From: Cryobacterium psychrotolerans | GTDB taxonomy: Bacteria > Actinomycetota > Actinomycetes > Actinomycetales > Microbacteriaceae | DNA length: 64,000 nt | Direction: 5' to 3' | Assembly (NCBI RefSeq): GCF_900101115.1 | Contig: NZ_FNFU01000002.1 | Coordinates: forward strand, 185,961-249,960 | Shown: positions 7,918 to 16,420 of the stretch, in pieces | Numbering within the stretch: the first letter of the stretch is position 1 | Layout: each line of letters opens with the position of its first letter | Made by a program: the position numbers and the translations under genes | The notes under the pieces: model-generated | Database searches by the model: none | Told to the model about the DNA's origin: nothing | What the model saw: only the letters and a program-made list of their open reading frames with translations

Positions 7918-9132
7918 ATGCAGAACTTTCCCGACGGATTCCTCTGGGGCGCCGCGACCGCCGCGCACCAGGTCGAGGGCAACAACGTCAACAACGACTG
8001 GTGGGTCAAGGAGCACGCCGCCGGCACGCAGATCGTCGAGCCCAGCGGCGACGCGATGGACAGCTACCACCGCTACCGCGAGGACATGAAGCTGCTCGCG
8101 GATGCCGGCCTGAACTCCTACCGCTTCAGCATCGAGTGGAGCCGGATCGAGCCGGCGCCCGGCGAAGTCTCCCGCGCCGAGATCGACCACTACCGGCGCA
8201 TGGTCGACACCGCCCACGAGTTCGGCCTGAACCCCGTCGTGACCCTGATGCACTTCACCGTGCCGCAGTGGATGTTCGCGCGCGGCTTCTGGCGCAACCC
8301 CGACGCGCCCGACCTGTTCGCCCGCTTCACCGAGGCCGCGCTGCCGATCGTCGCCGAGGGCGTCGACTACGTCTGCACGATCAACGAGCCGAACATCGCG
8401 GCCATGCTCGCCGGCGGGGAGACCGCCGCGAACCTGGTCGCGTTCGGCCTGCCGCGGCCCGACCTGCAGGTGGCGGATGCCCTGCTCGAGTCGCACAAAC
8501 GCTCGCGCGAGGTGCTGTCCTCGGTCAGCGGGCTCAAGTCCGGCTGGACCGTCGCCACCCAGGCCTTCCACTCCACGGGCGAGCCCGGCGCGGACGAGAA
8601 GCTGCGCGAATACGCCTACCCGAGCGACGACTGGTACCTCGAGAACGCCCGCGGCGACGACTTCATCGGCGTGCAGGCGTACACGCGCACGTTCATCGGC
8701 CCGGACGGCCCCATCCCGGTTCGGGGCGACGTCGAGACCACGCTGACCGGCTGGGAGTTCTTCCCGCCGGCGCTCGAACTCGGCGTGCGCGCTGCCTGGG
8801 AGCTGAGCGGGCACGTGCCGGTCATGGTCACCGAGAACGGCATCGCCACGGCCGACGACACCCGCCGGATCGCCTACGCCGACGGCGCCCTGCGCGGGCT
8901 GAAGGCGGCCATGGACGACGGCATCGACGTGCTCGGCTACCTGCACTGGAGCGCCCTGGACAACTACGAGTGGGCGAGCGGATTCCGCCCGACGTTCGGG
9001 CTCATCGCGGTCGACCGGGAGACGTTCGTGCGCACCCCCAAGCCGAGCCTCGCCTGGCTCGGCGAGGTCGCGAAGGCCAACGCGCTGCCCGACGTGCCCG
9101 TTGAGGCGCCGGTCGCGGTCCCCGCCGCCTAG
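7918..9132 (+). CDS. Glycoside hydrolase family 1 beta-glucosidase-like enzyme
   Basis: A 404-residue GH1 enzyme, somewhat shorter than the usual 440-480. The N-terminal signature FPDGFLWGAATAAHQVEGNN, the acid/base Glu in INEPN (about residue 157) and the nucleophile Glu in VTENGI (about 306) are present. The late YLHWSALDNYEWASGF block, which helps shape the sugar subsite, is also there. ATG 7918 is preceded by AAGGAG, although the spacing is only 4 bases; an in-frame ATG at 7903 overlapping the hydrolase stop is an alternative. It has no signal peptide, so it should split imported beta-glycosides in the cytoplasm. It ends the operon. Confidence 0.92.
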   Translation: MQNFPDGFLWGAATAAHQVEGNNVNNDWWVKEHAAGTQIVEPSGDAMDSYHRYREDMKLLADAGLNSYRFSIEWSRIEPAPGEVSRAEIDHYRRMVDTAHEFGLNPVVTLMHFTVPQWMFARGFWRNPDAPDLFARFTEAALPIVAEGVDYVCTINEPNIAAMLAGGETAANLVAFGLPRPDLQVADALLESHKRSREVLSSVSGLKSGWTVATQAFHSTGEPGADEKLREYAYPSDDWYLENARGDDFIGVQAYTRTFIGPDGPIPVRGDVETTLTGWEFFPPALELGVRAAWELSGHVPVMVTENGIATADDTRRIAYADGALRGLKAAMDDGIDVLGYLHWSALDNYEWASGFRPTFGLIAVDRETFVRTPKPSLAWLGEVAKANALPDVPVEAPVAVPAA

Positions 9133-9159
9133 CCGCGCCCCGCCCCGCGTTCGCCCAAA

Positions 9160-9217
9160 GTCGCCGTTTACGCCGAGTGTCGCTGTTCTACCGGGTCACC
9201 TCGGCGTAAACGGCGAC
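9160..9217. repeat. Intergenic inverted repeat, family A copy 1
   Basis: A perfect 18-bp inverted repeat (gtcgccgtttacgccgag at 9160-9177, complement at 9200-9217). The arms are built from a 19-bp unit close to cgccgagtgtcgccgttta that recurs in direct and inverted copies at 19534-19626. It lies in the 215-bp gap between the convergent GH1 and VOC genes. Confidence 0.8.
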
Positions 9218-9275
9218 TCTCGGCGGCCTGGGAACGACGCGACGCCGCGGCATCGGTGCGCCGACCTTGCCACTT

Positions 9276-9314
9276 GCGGTCGAGTTTGCCTGGTGTGCCG
9301 ATCAAACTCGACCG
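9276..9314. repeat. Intergenic inverted repeat, family E copy 1
   Basis: Arms cggtcgagtttg and caaactcgaccg enclose the loop cctggtgtgccgat. The same element, loop included, occurs in the opposite orientation at 60072-60111. Together with the family A element it fills the gap between two convergent genes. Confidence 0.8.
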
Positions 9315-9347
9315 GAACGGGCCAACTCGGCGCGGGGCGACTCGCGC

Positions 9348-10220
9348 CTACGCCGTGCGGACGGTGATCTGGTTCGCCCAGGGGTCGTCGAAGCTGAGGG
9401 TCTGACCGTCGTGGCGGGTCTGCACGCGGAAGTGGGACATCCGTTCGCCGAGCGCGCCGAGGTCGTCGCCGGTGGGCACGATGATGTCGACCTCGCCGAG
9501 GCCGAGCGCCAGGCGCCGCTTGCCCGAGCCCGCGCTGTTCCAGGTGTTCATCGCCATGTGGTGGTGGTAGCCGCCGGCCGACACGAACAGCGCGGACGGG
9601 CCCAACGTGGCGGTGGCCTCGAAGCCGAGCTTGTCCACGTAGAACGCCCGGGCGCTTCCGACATCGCCGACGGACAGGTGCACGTGCCCGACGATGGCGT
9701 TGCCGAACGACGGGTGGGCCTGTCCCTCCTCGGTGAGGTGCTCCGAGATGAACGCGTTCGGGTCGAGGTGGAGGGTGTCCATCTCGACCTGTCCGTGGGT
9801 CCAGCTCCAGGCGGACCGGTCGCGGTCCCAGTAGAGCTCGATGCCGTTGCCCTCGGGGTCGGTGAAGTAGAAGGCCTGGCTGACCAGGTGGTCCGCGCTG
9901 CCGGTGAAGCTGCCCGGATGCCTCGTGCCGACCGAGTAGACCGCCGCGGCGAGCTGCGCCTGGGTGTCGAACAGGATGGCCGTGTGGAACAGTCCGGCCG
10001 AGCGAGGCTCCGGCGCGGCCAGCTCGGGTGCGTGCTGCAGGATCACGATCGGCGTGGTCCCACGGCCGAGCACGGCGACCGGGCCGTCGTGGCTCTGCAG
10101 CTCGAGGGTGACGGCGTCGCGGTAGTAGGCGATCATCGCGTCGAGGTTGCCGACGCGCAGGGTCACCGCGCCCATCCCTGTGTCGGCGGCCAGCAGGTCG
10201 TTTGCAGATCGAGTAGTCAC
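9348..10220 (-). CDS. VOC-superfamily protein, catechol-2,3-dioxygenase-like
   Basis: A 290-residue protein of two tandem vicinal-oxygen-chelate modules. The first (about 15-135) starts GAVTLRVGNLDAMIAYYRD and ends with the E-containing strand NGIELYWDRDRSAW. The second (about 165-285) carries the metal-ligand His in IVGHVHLSVGD and another in GYHHHMAMNTW. Size and order match the CatE/YfiE-type extradiol dioxygenase-like proteins of Bacillus and actinobacteria. The substrate is unknown. It stands alone, convergent with the GH1 gene, and the next gene on the same strand (10300-10677) encodes another VOC protein. Confidence 0.85.
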   Translation of the reverse strand: MTTRSANDLLAADTGMGAVTLRVGNLDAMIAYYRDAVTLELQSHDGPVAVLGRGTTPIVILQHAPELAAPEPRSAGLFHTAILFDTQAQLAAAVYSVGTRHPGSFTGSADHLVSQAFYFTDPEGNGIELYWDRDRSAWSWTHGQVEMDTLHLDPNAFISEHLTEEGQAHPSFGNAIVGHVHLSVGDVGSARAFYVDKLGFEATATLGPSALFVSAGGYHHHMAMNTWNSAGSGKRRLALGLGEVDIIVPTGDDLGALGERMSHFRVQTRHDGQTLSFDDPWANQITVRTA

Positions 10221-10299
10221 GACACCAGTAACGGATGCCGCCCCCGCCGTATTCCGCGGGCCTGCCCTATTCCCCGCCCCGCCCCGCCCGGTACTCGGG

Positions 10300-10677
10300 C
10301 TAGTCCTGGTGGAGCTGGATCAGGTTGCCGCATCCGTCGTCGAAGACCGCCGTGGTGCCGGCCGGATCCGTCGTCGGCTCGGCGGTGAAACGCACGCCGA
10401 GGGCGCGCAGCCGCTCGTGTTCGGCCCGCACGTCGGGGGTGCCGAAGACGATCGCCGGCAGCCCGAGGGCGTGCACACCCTGCTGGTACGCCTTCGCGAC
10501 CGGGTTGTCGCTCGGCTCGAGGAGCAGGCCGACCCCGTCAGGGTCGTCGGGCGACTTCACCACGTACAGCAGGTAGTCGGGCATCACGACCAGCTCCTCG
10601 AAGCCGAGGGTGCGCGTGTAGAACTCGAAGGCCGCCGCCGGGTCGTCGACATGGATGCTGCACATCTTGATTCGCAT
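10300..10677 (-). CDS. Small VOC/glyoxalase-family protein
   Basis: A 125-residue single-module VOC protein (RIKMCSIHVDDPAAAFEFY at the N-terminus, FGTPDVRAEHERLRALGV midway, FDDGCGNLIQLHQD at the end). The ATG at 10677 is chosen because an upstream extension would be low-complexity Gly/Pro sequence outside the domain. The His of SIHVDD and the terminal IQLHQD region are the likely metal or ligand sites. Members of this group range from lactoylglutathione-lyase-like proteins to antibiotic-resistance proteins, and no specific role can be assigned. Confidence 0.85.
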   Translation of the reverse strand: MRIKMCSIHVDDPAAAFEFYTRTLGFEELVVMPDYLLYVVKSPDDPDGVGLLLEPSDNPVAKAYQQGVHALGLPAIVFGTPDVRAEHERLRALGVRFTAEPTTDPAGTTAVFDDGCGNLIQLHQD

Positions 10678-10770
10678 GAGCAGCAGGCTACCCGGCCCCC
10701 CGCCCGGAGCGCATCCGAGCATCCGCGCCGCCGGGGTCCGGCACCCAGCGGAAACGGCGAGGGGCCGGCG

Positions 10771-11694
10771 CTACGCCCCGGTCAGCCGCTCCAGCAGCTC
10801 CCGGTAGCGGGAAGCGGTCTGCTCCACGATCTCGGCCGGCAGCAGCGGCGGCTCTCCGGACTGGTCCCAGTGTGCGGCGAGCCAGTCGCGCACGATCTGC
10901 TTGTCGAAGCTGGCCATGCGCTCGGCCGGCGTCCGGCCGGAGCGCCACGCCGCGGCATCCCAGTAGCGGCTCGAGTCGCTCGTGAGCACCTCGTCGGCGA
11001 GCCGGGTCAGCCCGGTCTCCCGGTCGGCGCCGAACTCGAACTTCGTGTCGGCGAGGATCAGGCCGGCATCCTCCGCGATCGCGGATGCCCGGCCGAAGAT
11101 CTCGAGCGAGAGGGCGCGCAGCTCGGCCGCGGCATCCGCCCCGACCAGCTCGACCGTGCGCTCGAAGGAGATATTCTCGTCGTGCGCGCCCAGCGGAGCC
11201 TTCCAGGCCGGCGTGTAGATGGGCTCCGGCAGGCGGTCGCCGTCGTGCAGGCCGGCCGGCAGCGGGATGCCGCACACCGTCTGCGAGGCCTGGTATTCCT
11301 TCCAGCCGGAGCCGGTGAGGTAGCCGCGCACGACGCATTCGACCGGATACATGTCGAGGGTCTTGCAGAGCATGGCGCGGCCGGCGACGGCGGCCGGGAT
11401 CAGGCTCCCGGACAGGGTGTGCTCGGGCAGCAGGTGGTTCGGTACCCCCGTCAGCCGGTCGAACCACCAGAGGCTGAGGGTCGTGAGCAGCTCGCCCTTG
11501 CCCGGGATGCCCGGCTCGAGCACGTGGTCGAACGCGCTCACCCGGTCGCTGGCCACGACGAGCACGCGTTCGGCGGCCGCGAGGTCCGGCGCTCCGTCCG
11601 GAACGTAGAGGTCGCGTACCTTGCCCGAGTAGGCGTGCCGCCAGCCCGGAAGGTCGAGGGCGGCGGATGCGGTCGGCTGGCTGGATGCGGTCAC
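10771..11694 (-). CDS. purC: Phosphoribosylaminoimidazole-succinocarboxamide synthase (SAICAR synthetase)
   Basis: PurC joins aspartate to CAIR in purine synthesis using ATP. The 307-residue protein shows YSGKVRDLY at the N-terminus, ASDRVSAFDHVLEPGIPGKG (nucleotide and substrate loop), PVECVVRGYLTGSGWKEY and LADTKFEFG, all diagnostic. I take GTG 11694 as start, with purine-rich GAGAG about 9 bases upstream; a TTG 18 bp further upstream is possible. It is divergent from the MFS gene and lies near purD on the same strand and purF-purM on the other, making a loose purine island. Confidence 0.94.
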   Translation of the reverse strand: MTASSQPTASAALDLPGWRHAYSGKVRDLYVPDGAPDLAAAERVLVVASDRVSAFDHVLEPGIPGKGELLTTLSLWWFDRLTGVPNHLLPEHTLSGSLIPAAVAGRAMLCKTLDMYPVECVVRGYLTGSGWKEYQASQTVCGIPLPAGLHDGDRLPEPIYTPAWKAPLGAHDENISFERTVELVGADAAAELRALSLEIFGRASAIAEDAGLILADTKFEFGADRETGLTRLADEVLTSDSSRYWDAAAWRSGRTPAERMASFDKQIVRDWLAAHWDQSGEPPLLPAEIVEQTASRYRELLERLTGA

Positions 11695-11781
11695 GGCTCC
11701 ATTCTCTCGCAACTGCGCGTACGCTACTGAAGTTGGTCAGCGAGACCTCGATCCCACTCTCTCCAGCAAGGACCCGAGCAC

Positions 11782-13290
11782 ATGGAAAACGTCACGAAAC
11801 CGTGGCCGGCGCTCTGGGCGCTCGTCATCGGATTCTTCATGATCCTCGTCGACAGCACCATCGTGTCCGTCGCCACCCCGGCGATCATGACCGGGCTGGA
11901 CGCGGACATCAACGCGGTGATCTGGGTGACGAGCGCCTACCTGCTCGCTTACGCGGTGCCGCTGCTGATCACCGGCCGGCTCGGCGACCGGTTCGGCCCG
12001 AAGAACATGTACCTGGGCGGCCTCGTGATCTTCACCGCGGCATCCGTCTGGTGCGGCCTCTCCGGGGACATCACCATGCTCATCGTGGCCCGCGTGGTGC
12101 AGGGGCTCGGCGCGGCGCTGATGACGCCGCAGACCATGGCCGTGATCACGCGCATCTTCCCGCCGGATCGCCGCGGCCAGGCCATGGGCCTGTGGGGCGC
12201 CGTCGCCGGCGTCGCCACGCTCGCCGGGCCGATCCTCGGCGGCGTGCTCGTCGACGCGGCCGGCTGGGAGTGGATCTTCTTCATCAACGCTCCTGTCGGC
12301 GTGGTCGCGTTCATCCTGGCCTGGCGGCTCGTGCCGACCCTCACCACCCACCAGCACCGCTTCGACCTGCTCGGCGTCGTGCTCAGCGCCGTCGGCATGT
12401 TCCTCATCGTCTTCGGAATCCAGGAGGGCCCGCGCTACGACTGGGGCCTCATCTCCGGCCCGTTCACCGTGCTCGGACTCATCTTCGCGGGCATCTTCGT
12501 GCTGGCCGGCTTCGTGATCTGGCAGGCGGTGCAGAAGGGCGAACCGCTGCTTCCGCTCGGCCTGTTCGCCGAACGCAACTTCTCGCTCTCCAACCTCGCC
12601 ATCACCACGGTGGGCTTCGCCTTCACCGGGATGGCGATCCCGCTGATGATCTACGCGCAGACGGTGCGCGGGCTCACCCCCACCCAGTCGGCCCTGCTCT
12701 TCGTTCCGATGGCCGTGATCACCGGCGCACTCGCCCCTGTCGTCGGCAAGCTCGTTGACCGGATGAACCCCAAGTACATTGCGCTCGTCGGCCTGGTCTT
12801 CCTGTCCGGCTCGCTGTTCTGGCTCGGTTCGATCCTGACCGAGGATGTCCCGATCTGGCACCTCGTCCTGCCGCTGTCCCTGCTCGGGTTCGCGAGCGCG
12901 GGCATTTGGGCGCCGCTGGCGACCACCGCGACGCGCAACCTGCCGCCCCGGGACGCGGGTGCCGGATCCGGCGTCTACAACACGACCCGCCAGGTGGGCG
13001 CCGTGCTCGGCAGCGCCGGCATCGCGGCCATCATGCAGGCGCGCCTCTCGGCCGAGCTGCCCGCGGGTGCTGGCGCGGCGGCGCAGGGCGGCACGGCCGG
13101 AGCCGGAGGCCTCCCGGAGGCGCTGCAGGCCGGGTTCAGCGCGGCCATGGGCCAGGCGTTGTTCCTGCCGGCGGCCGTGGCCCTGCTCGGCGCGCTCGCC
13201 GTGGCCTTCTTCGCCCGGCCGAAGGCGCCGACCTGGGGGCCGCGGGCCGCCGCGGCCGCGCCCGCTGCCGCCGACGTTCAAGCGGAATAG
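11782..13290 (+). CDS. MFS transporter, DHA2 family (14-TM drug exporter type)
   Basis: A 502-residue membrane protein with about 14 hydrophobic segments, matching the EmrB/QacA (DHA2) group of proton-driven exporters. The first helix region ALVIGFFMILVDSTIVSVA contains the conserved Asp-Ser-Thr-Ile-Val motif. Motif A (LLITGRLGDRFGPKNMY) and the motif C-like GLWGAVAGVATLAGPILGG follow. AAGGA lies 9 bases before the ATG. It is divergent from purC across a short gap. The C-terminus is an Ala/Pro-rich tail. Its substrate is not predictable. Confidence 0.9.
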   Translation: MENVTKPWPALWALVIGFFMILVDSTIVSVATPAIMTGLDADINAVIWVTSAYLLAYAVPLLITGRLGDRFGPKNMYLGGLVIFTAASVWCGLSGDITMLIVARVVQGLGAALMTPQTMAVITRIFPPDRRGQAMGLWGAVAGVATLAGPILGGVLVDAAGWEWIFFINAPVGVVAFILAWRLVPTLTTHQHRFDLLGVVLSAVGMFLIVFGIQEGPRYDWGLISGPFTVLGLIFAGIFVLAGFVIWQAVQKGEPLLPLGLFAERNFSLSNLAITTVGFAFTGMAIPLMIYAQTVRGLTPTQSALLFVPMAVITGALAPVVGKLVDRMNPKYIALVGLVFLSGSLFWLGSILTEDVPIWHLVLPLSLLGFASAGIWAPLATTATRNLPPRDAGAGSGVYNTTRQVGAVLGSAGIAAIMQARLSAELPAGAGAAAQGGTAGAGGLPEALQAGFSAAMGQALFLPAAVALLGALAVAFFARPKAPTWGPRAAAAAPAAADVQAE

Positions 13291-13378
13291 GTGCCGAATC
13301 GGACACCTGTCGCCGGTGTGCCGGCCACGGCCGTCCGGTAGGGCAACAGCCAGCCCAGGGCGCGGGTAGCCCCGCCGC

Positions 13379-14647
13379 TCAGCCCGCGACGCGGGCGGCG
13401 ATGTCGGTGCGGAACTGCGAGCCGGCCAGCGTGATCTCGCCCAGCGCCTGGTAGGCGCGCGCGCGCGCCTCGGCGAAGCCCGAGCCGGTGGCGACGACGC
13501 TGAGCACCCGGCCGCCGGTGGCGACGAACGAGTCGCCGCGGGCGGCGGTGGCGGCGTGCGCGATCGTGACCCCCGGCACGGCGGATGCGGCATCCAGCCC
13601 CGAAATCACGCGCCCGGTGACCGGCGCCTCCGGATAGTTCTCGCTGGCGAGCACCACGGTCACGCAGGCCTCGTCAGAGAACTCCGGTCGGGCCAGCCCG
13701 CCGAGCGATCCGGTCGCCGCCGCCAGCAGCAGGCCGGACAGCGGGGTGAGCAGGCGCGGCAGCACGACCTGGGTCTCGGGGTCGCCGAAGCGGGCGTTGA
13801 ATTCGATCACCCGGATGCCGGCATCCGTCAGAATGAGCCCGCAGTAGAGCAGCCCGATGAACGGGGTGTCCTCGTGGGCGAGGCGGCGCACCGTGGGTAA
13901 CGCGATGGTGTCGATGACCTCGTCGACGAAGGCCTGCTCGCTGCCGAATTCGGCGTCGAGCCAGGGCAGCGGCGAGTAGGCGCCCATGCCGCCGGTGTTC
14001 GGGCCGGCGTCGTTGTCGCCGAGCCGCTTGTAGTCCTGGGCGGGGGAGAGCGGCAGCACGGTGTGGCCGTCGCTGAGCAGGAACAGCGAGACCTCCGCTC
14101 CGTCGAGGAACTCCTCGATCAGCACGCTGCCGTGCTGCAGCCACTGCGTGGCGTGGGCGACGGCGGCGGGGCGCTCGCTCGTGACCAGCACGCCCTTGCC
14201 GGCGGCGAGGCCGTCGGCCTTGACGACGTACGGCGCCCCGAACTCGTCGAGGGCGGCCCTGGCCTCGGCGAGTGTTCCGGCGCGCACGGCGCGACCGGTC
14301 GGCACGCCGGCCTCCTCCATGATGTGCTTGGCGAACGTTTTACTGCCCTCGAGGGCGGCGGCGGCCTTACCGGGACCGAAGACCGGGATGCCGCGGGTGC
14401 GGAGCGCGTCGGCGACGCCGGCAACGAGGGGCGCCTCCGGGCCGATCACCACGAGGTCGATGTTGTTTTCGATCGCGTAGTTGGTGACCGAGGATGCGTC
14501 GGTCGCATCGAGCGGCACGACTGGGACGTCCGCGGCGATGCCGGCGTTGCCCGGCGCGGCCACGACGTGGTGGCGCGGCTCCTCGCGGAGCAGCGCGGTG
14601 ATGATGGCGTGCTCGCGGGCACCGGAACCGAGGACCAGAATTCTCAC
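13379..14647 (-). CDS. purD: Phosphoribosylamine-glycine ligase (GAR synthetase)
   Basis: PurD is an ATP-grasp enzyme that couples 5-phosphoribosylamine with glycine to give GAR, step two of purine synthesis. The 422-residue length is normal. The N-terminus MRILVLGSGAREHAI carries the first nucleotide-fold loop. KADGLAAGKGVLV is the ATP-grasp segment, and QDYKRLGDNDAGPNTGGMGA plus IEFNARFGDPETQ are signature blocks. It is convergent with the MFS gene and divergent from the sterol-carrier-like gene at 14789. Confidence 0.96.
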   Translation of the reverse strand: MRILVLGSGAREHAIITALLREEPRHHVVAAPGNAGIAADVPVVPLDATDASSVTNYAIENNIDLVVIGPEAPLVAGVADALRTRGIPVFGPGKAAAALEGSKTFAKHIMEEAGVPTGRAVRAGTLAEARAALDEFGAPYVVKADGLAAGKGVLVTSERPAAVAHATQWLQHGSVLIEEFLDGAEVSLFLLSDGHTVLPLSPAQDYKRLGDNDAGPNTGGMGAYSPLPWLDAEFGSEQAFVDEVIDTIALPTVRRLAHEDTPFIGLLYCGLILTDAGIRVIEFNARFGDPETQVVLPRLLTPLSGLLLAAATGSLGGLARPEFSDEACVTVVLASENYPEAPVTGRVISGLDAASAVPGVTIAHAATAARGDSFVATGGRVLSVVATGSGFAEARARAYQALGEITLAGSQFRTDIAARVAG

Positions 14648-14788
14648 GCGTTCAGGCTAGCCGATCCGGCCGCGCGCGTCCCCTCCCGCGTCACGGCCCG
14701 ACGCGGCCGGCCGGGTGCCGGTCGGGTGCCGGTCGGCCGTGATCGGCGCGCTGTCCGACTTCCCGGCCGGACCGGGCAGACTGGACCC

Positions 14789-15148
14789 ATGGCCAGGGCG
14801 AGGATCGACGATGCGGCGGGCACGGCCGCCGTGCGGGAGTGCGGGGCGGATGCCGGGGGCGCGAGCCGGGACATCCGTGCGCTGGCGGTTCGCTACACGC
14901 TGCAGCTGCTCGCAGAGAAGGCGAGCGGCAACACCGTGGAGGTGCGGGTGCCGCCGTTCGGCGCCGTGCAGTGCGTTGCCGGCCCGCGTCACACCAGGGG
15001 CACGCCGCCGAACGTCGTCGAAACGGATGTCGCAACCTGGCTCGCCCTCGCCACCGGGTCGCTCGGCTGGTCCGACGGGGTGGCGACAGGGCGCATCCAC
15101 GCGTCCGGCCAGCGGGCGGATCTCGCCGGCGAGCTGCCCCTGCTCTGA
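14789..15148 (+). CDS. Sterol carrier-like family protein
   Basis: A 119-residue cytoplasmic protein with the pattern of the bacterial sterol-carrier-like domain found beside purine genes in many actinobacteria. It has RALAVRYTLQLLAEKASGNT, VEVRVPPFGAVQCVAG, TDVATWLALATGSLGWSDG and a closing GRIHASGQRADLAGELPLL. In this family the C-terminal WxxLATG...GxxxASGxRADL segment is the conserved core. No enzymatic motif is present; the role may be lipid or small-molecule binding. The ATG at 14789 is used because the frame upstream is the purD antisense strand. It is divergent from purD. Confidence 0.8.
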   Translation: MARARIDDAAGTAAVRECGADAGGASRDIRALAVRYTLQLLAEKASGNTVEVRVPPFGAVQCVAGPRHTRGTPPNVVETDVATWLALATGSLGWSDGVATGRIHASGQRADLAGELPLL

Positions 15149-15198
15149 CGCCGCCGGGAGGAGCTCACACGCCAGTCATGCTCGGCCCGACGTTGACT

Positions 15199-15245
15199 TG
15201 CGGACAAACACCCTTCCCCGGGCCAACGAAGGTACTTTCTCCGCA
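15199..15245. repeat. Intergenic inverted repeat, family C copy 2
   Basis: tgcggacaaacaccc ... gccaacgaaggtactttctccgca matches the element at 1342-1388 in the same orientation, with a few mismatches in the left arm. It separates the sterol-carrier-like gene from the convergent ribokinase gene. Confidence 0.75.
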
Positions 15246-15280
15246 TCTCAGCCGGGGAAATCCCCAGGATGCGCGCGGGC

Positions 15281-16303
15281 TCAGCCCAGGATCGCGGCGA
15301 CCTCTGCCTCGGTCGGCATCGAGCTGGTTGCTCCATGCCGGGTGACCGACACTGACGAGGCGACGGTCGCCCAGCGCACCGCCTCGACCATCGCGGCCTC
15401 GCTCGGAGCCGACCCGGCGGCTGTAGCCGCACCCGAGGCAGCCGCACCCGAGGCCGCCGGCCCCGCACCTGCACCCGCACCTGCACCCGCACCTGCACCC
15501 GCACCTGCCCCCGCGGCCGCCCCCGCAGTCGAAACCGCCAGCCGCGCCACGAGCGCACCGACGAAGGTGTCCCCGGCCGCCGTCGTATCGACCGCGCGCA
15601 CCGGGCGGGCCGGGGCCAGCCCCAGCACGGCGCCGTCATACGCGACGACGGATCCCTCGGCGCCGAGCGTGACGATCGCCCAGGTCTTGCCGGCGCTGAG
15701 CAGCTCCGCCGCGCGAACCGGGTCCGGCTCGCCGGTGAGCTCGGCGGCCTCGATCCGGTTGGGCACGACGAGGTCGACCGAGGCGAGGAATCCGCTGGGC
15801 AGCGGAACGACCGGCGCGGGCGTGAGCACCGTGAAGACGCCCGCGGCCCTGGCTGCAGCGATGGCTTCCACGAGCACCGGCACCGGCAGCTCGCACTGCA
15901 TCACGAGGAACGCCGACGCTTCGATGGTCGCCCGCTGCTGGGCGGTCAGGGCCGTCACCGTGCTGTTCGCGCCCGACACCACGACGATCGAATTCTCCCC
16001 CGAATCGACCACGGAGATGTGCGCGGTGCCGGTCGGCGCGGGCGACGAGGCGAGCCCGTCGGCCCGGATGCCTTCGGCCGCGAGCAGCGCACGAAGCTCG
16101 GTCCCGTAGGCGTCGGCTCCCACGGCGCCGAGGAAGTCGACCGAGCCGCCGAGCCGGGCGGCGGCGACGGCCTGGTTGAGGCCCTTGCCGCCCGGCACGG
16201 TGGTGAAGCCCGATCCGAAGATCGTCTCGCCCGGCCGGGGGAGCCGCTCCTGATGCACGACGAGGTCCATGTTCGCGCTGCCGAGTACCGCAATTCTGTT
16301 CAC
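15281..16303 (-). CDS. rbsK: Ribokinase (PfkB family)
   Basis: Phosphorylates ribose at O5 with ATP before entry to the pentose phosphate pathway. The 340-residue protein begins NRIAVLGSANMDLVVHQERL and contains the PfkB signature GGKGLNQAVAAARLG and the anion-hole and catalytic loop DTTAAGDTFVGAL, with the base Asp. After that loop it carries an unusual run of about ten Ala-Gly pairs and an Ala/Ser-rich stretch, encoded by the 6-bp repeats at 15465-15512, before the normal end SSVSVTRHGATSSMPTEAEV. GTG 16303 is the chosen start; no clear ribosome site precedes it, and a repeat lies immediately upstream. Confidence 0.9.
   Translation of the reverse strand: MNRIAVLGSANMDLVVHQERLPRPGETIFGSGFTTVPGGKGLNQAVAAARLGGSVDFLGAVGADAYGTELRALLAAEGIRADGLASSPAPTGTAHISVVDSGENSIVVVSGANSTVTALTAQQRATIEASAFLVMQCELPVPVLVEAIAAARAAGVFTVLTPAPVVPLPSGFLASVDLVVPNRIEAAELTGEPDPVRAAELLSAGKTWAIVTLGAEGSVVAYDGAVLGLAPARPVRAVDTTAAGDTFVGALVARLAVSTAGAAAGAGAGAGAGAGAGAGAGPAASGAAASGAATAAGSAPSEAAMVEAVRWATVASSVSVTRHGATSSMPTEAEVAAILG
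15465..15512. repeat. 6-bp tandem repeat inside the ribokinase gene
   Basis: Eight hexamers alternating gcacct and gcaccc (last one gccccc) encode, on the minus strand, a poly(Ala-Gly) insert in the ribokinase C-terminal part. All copies keep the frame. Confidence 0.85.
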
Positions 16304-16315
16304 CGGGACAGTCTG

Positions 16316-16381
16316 CCAGTGCCCGCCCCTGACGGCGCCTGCACCCTGCCAGTGCCCGCACCTGCCGGCGCCCGCACCTGC
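16316..16381. repeat. Imperfect 33-bp duplication upstream of ribokinase
   Basis: Two units beginning ccagtgcccgc at 16316 and 16349 follow one another directly ahead of the ribokinase start. They contain gcacctg/gcaccctg words like those of the coding repeat 850 bp away. Confidence 0.65.
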
Positions 16382-16420
16382 GCCGGAGTACAGAGGCGAG
16401 GGACGTGCGAGAATGAACAG

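Noticed and set aside
7287..9104. 605-codon plus-strand open frame overlapping the hydrolase and GH1 genes
   Set aside because: Out-of-frame shadow; the real frames carry catalytic motifs, while this one is Arg/Pro-rich noise.
9267..11730. Plus-strand open frames opposite the VOC and purC genes
   Set aside because: The minus-strand products are recognisable enzymes; the plus-strand translations are His/Val/Gly/Arg-rich without motifs.
13291..13378. Terminator between the MFS and purD genes
   Set aside because: Only a 5-bp stem could be drawn and no T-run follows, so I do not call it.
11737..13593. 618-codon minus-strand open frame opposite the MFS gene
   Set aside because: Complement of a 14-helix transporter; the translation is charged low-complexity sequence.
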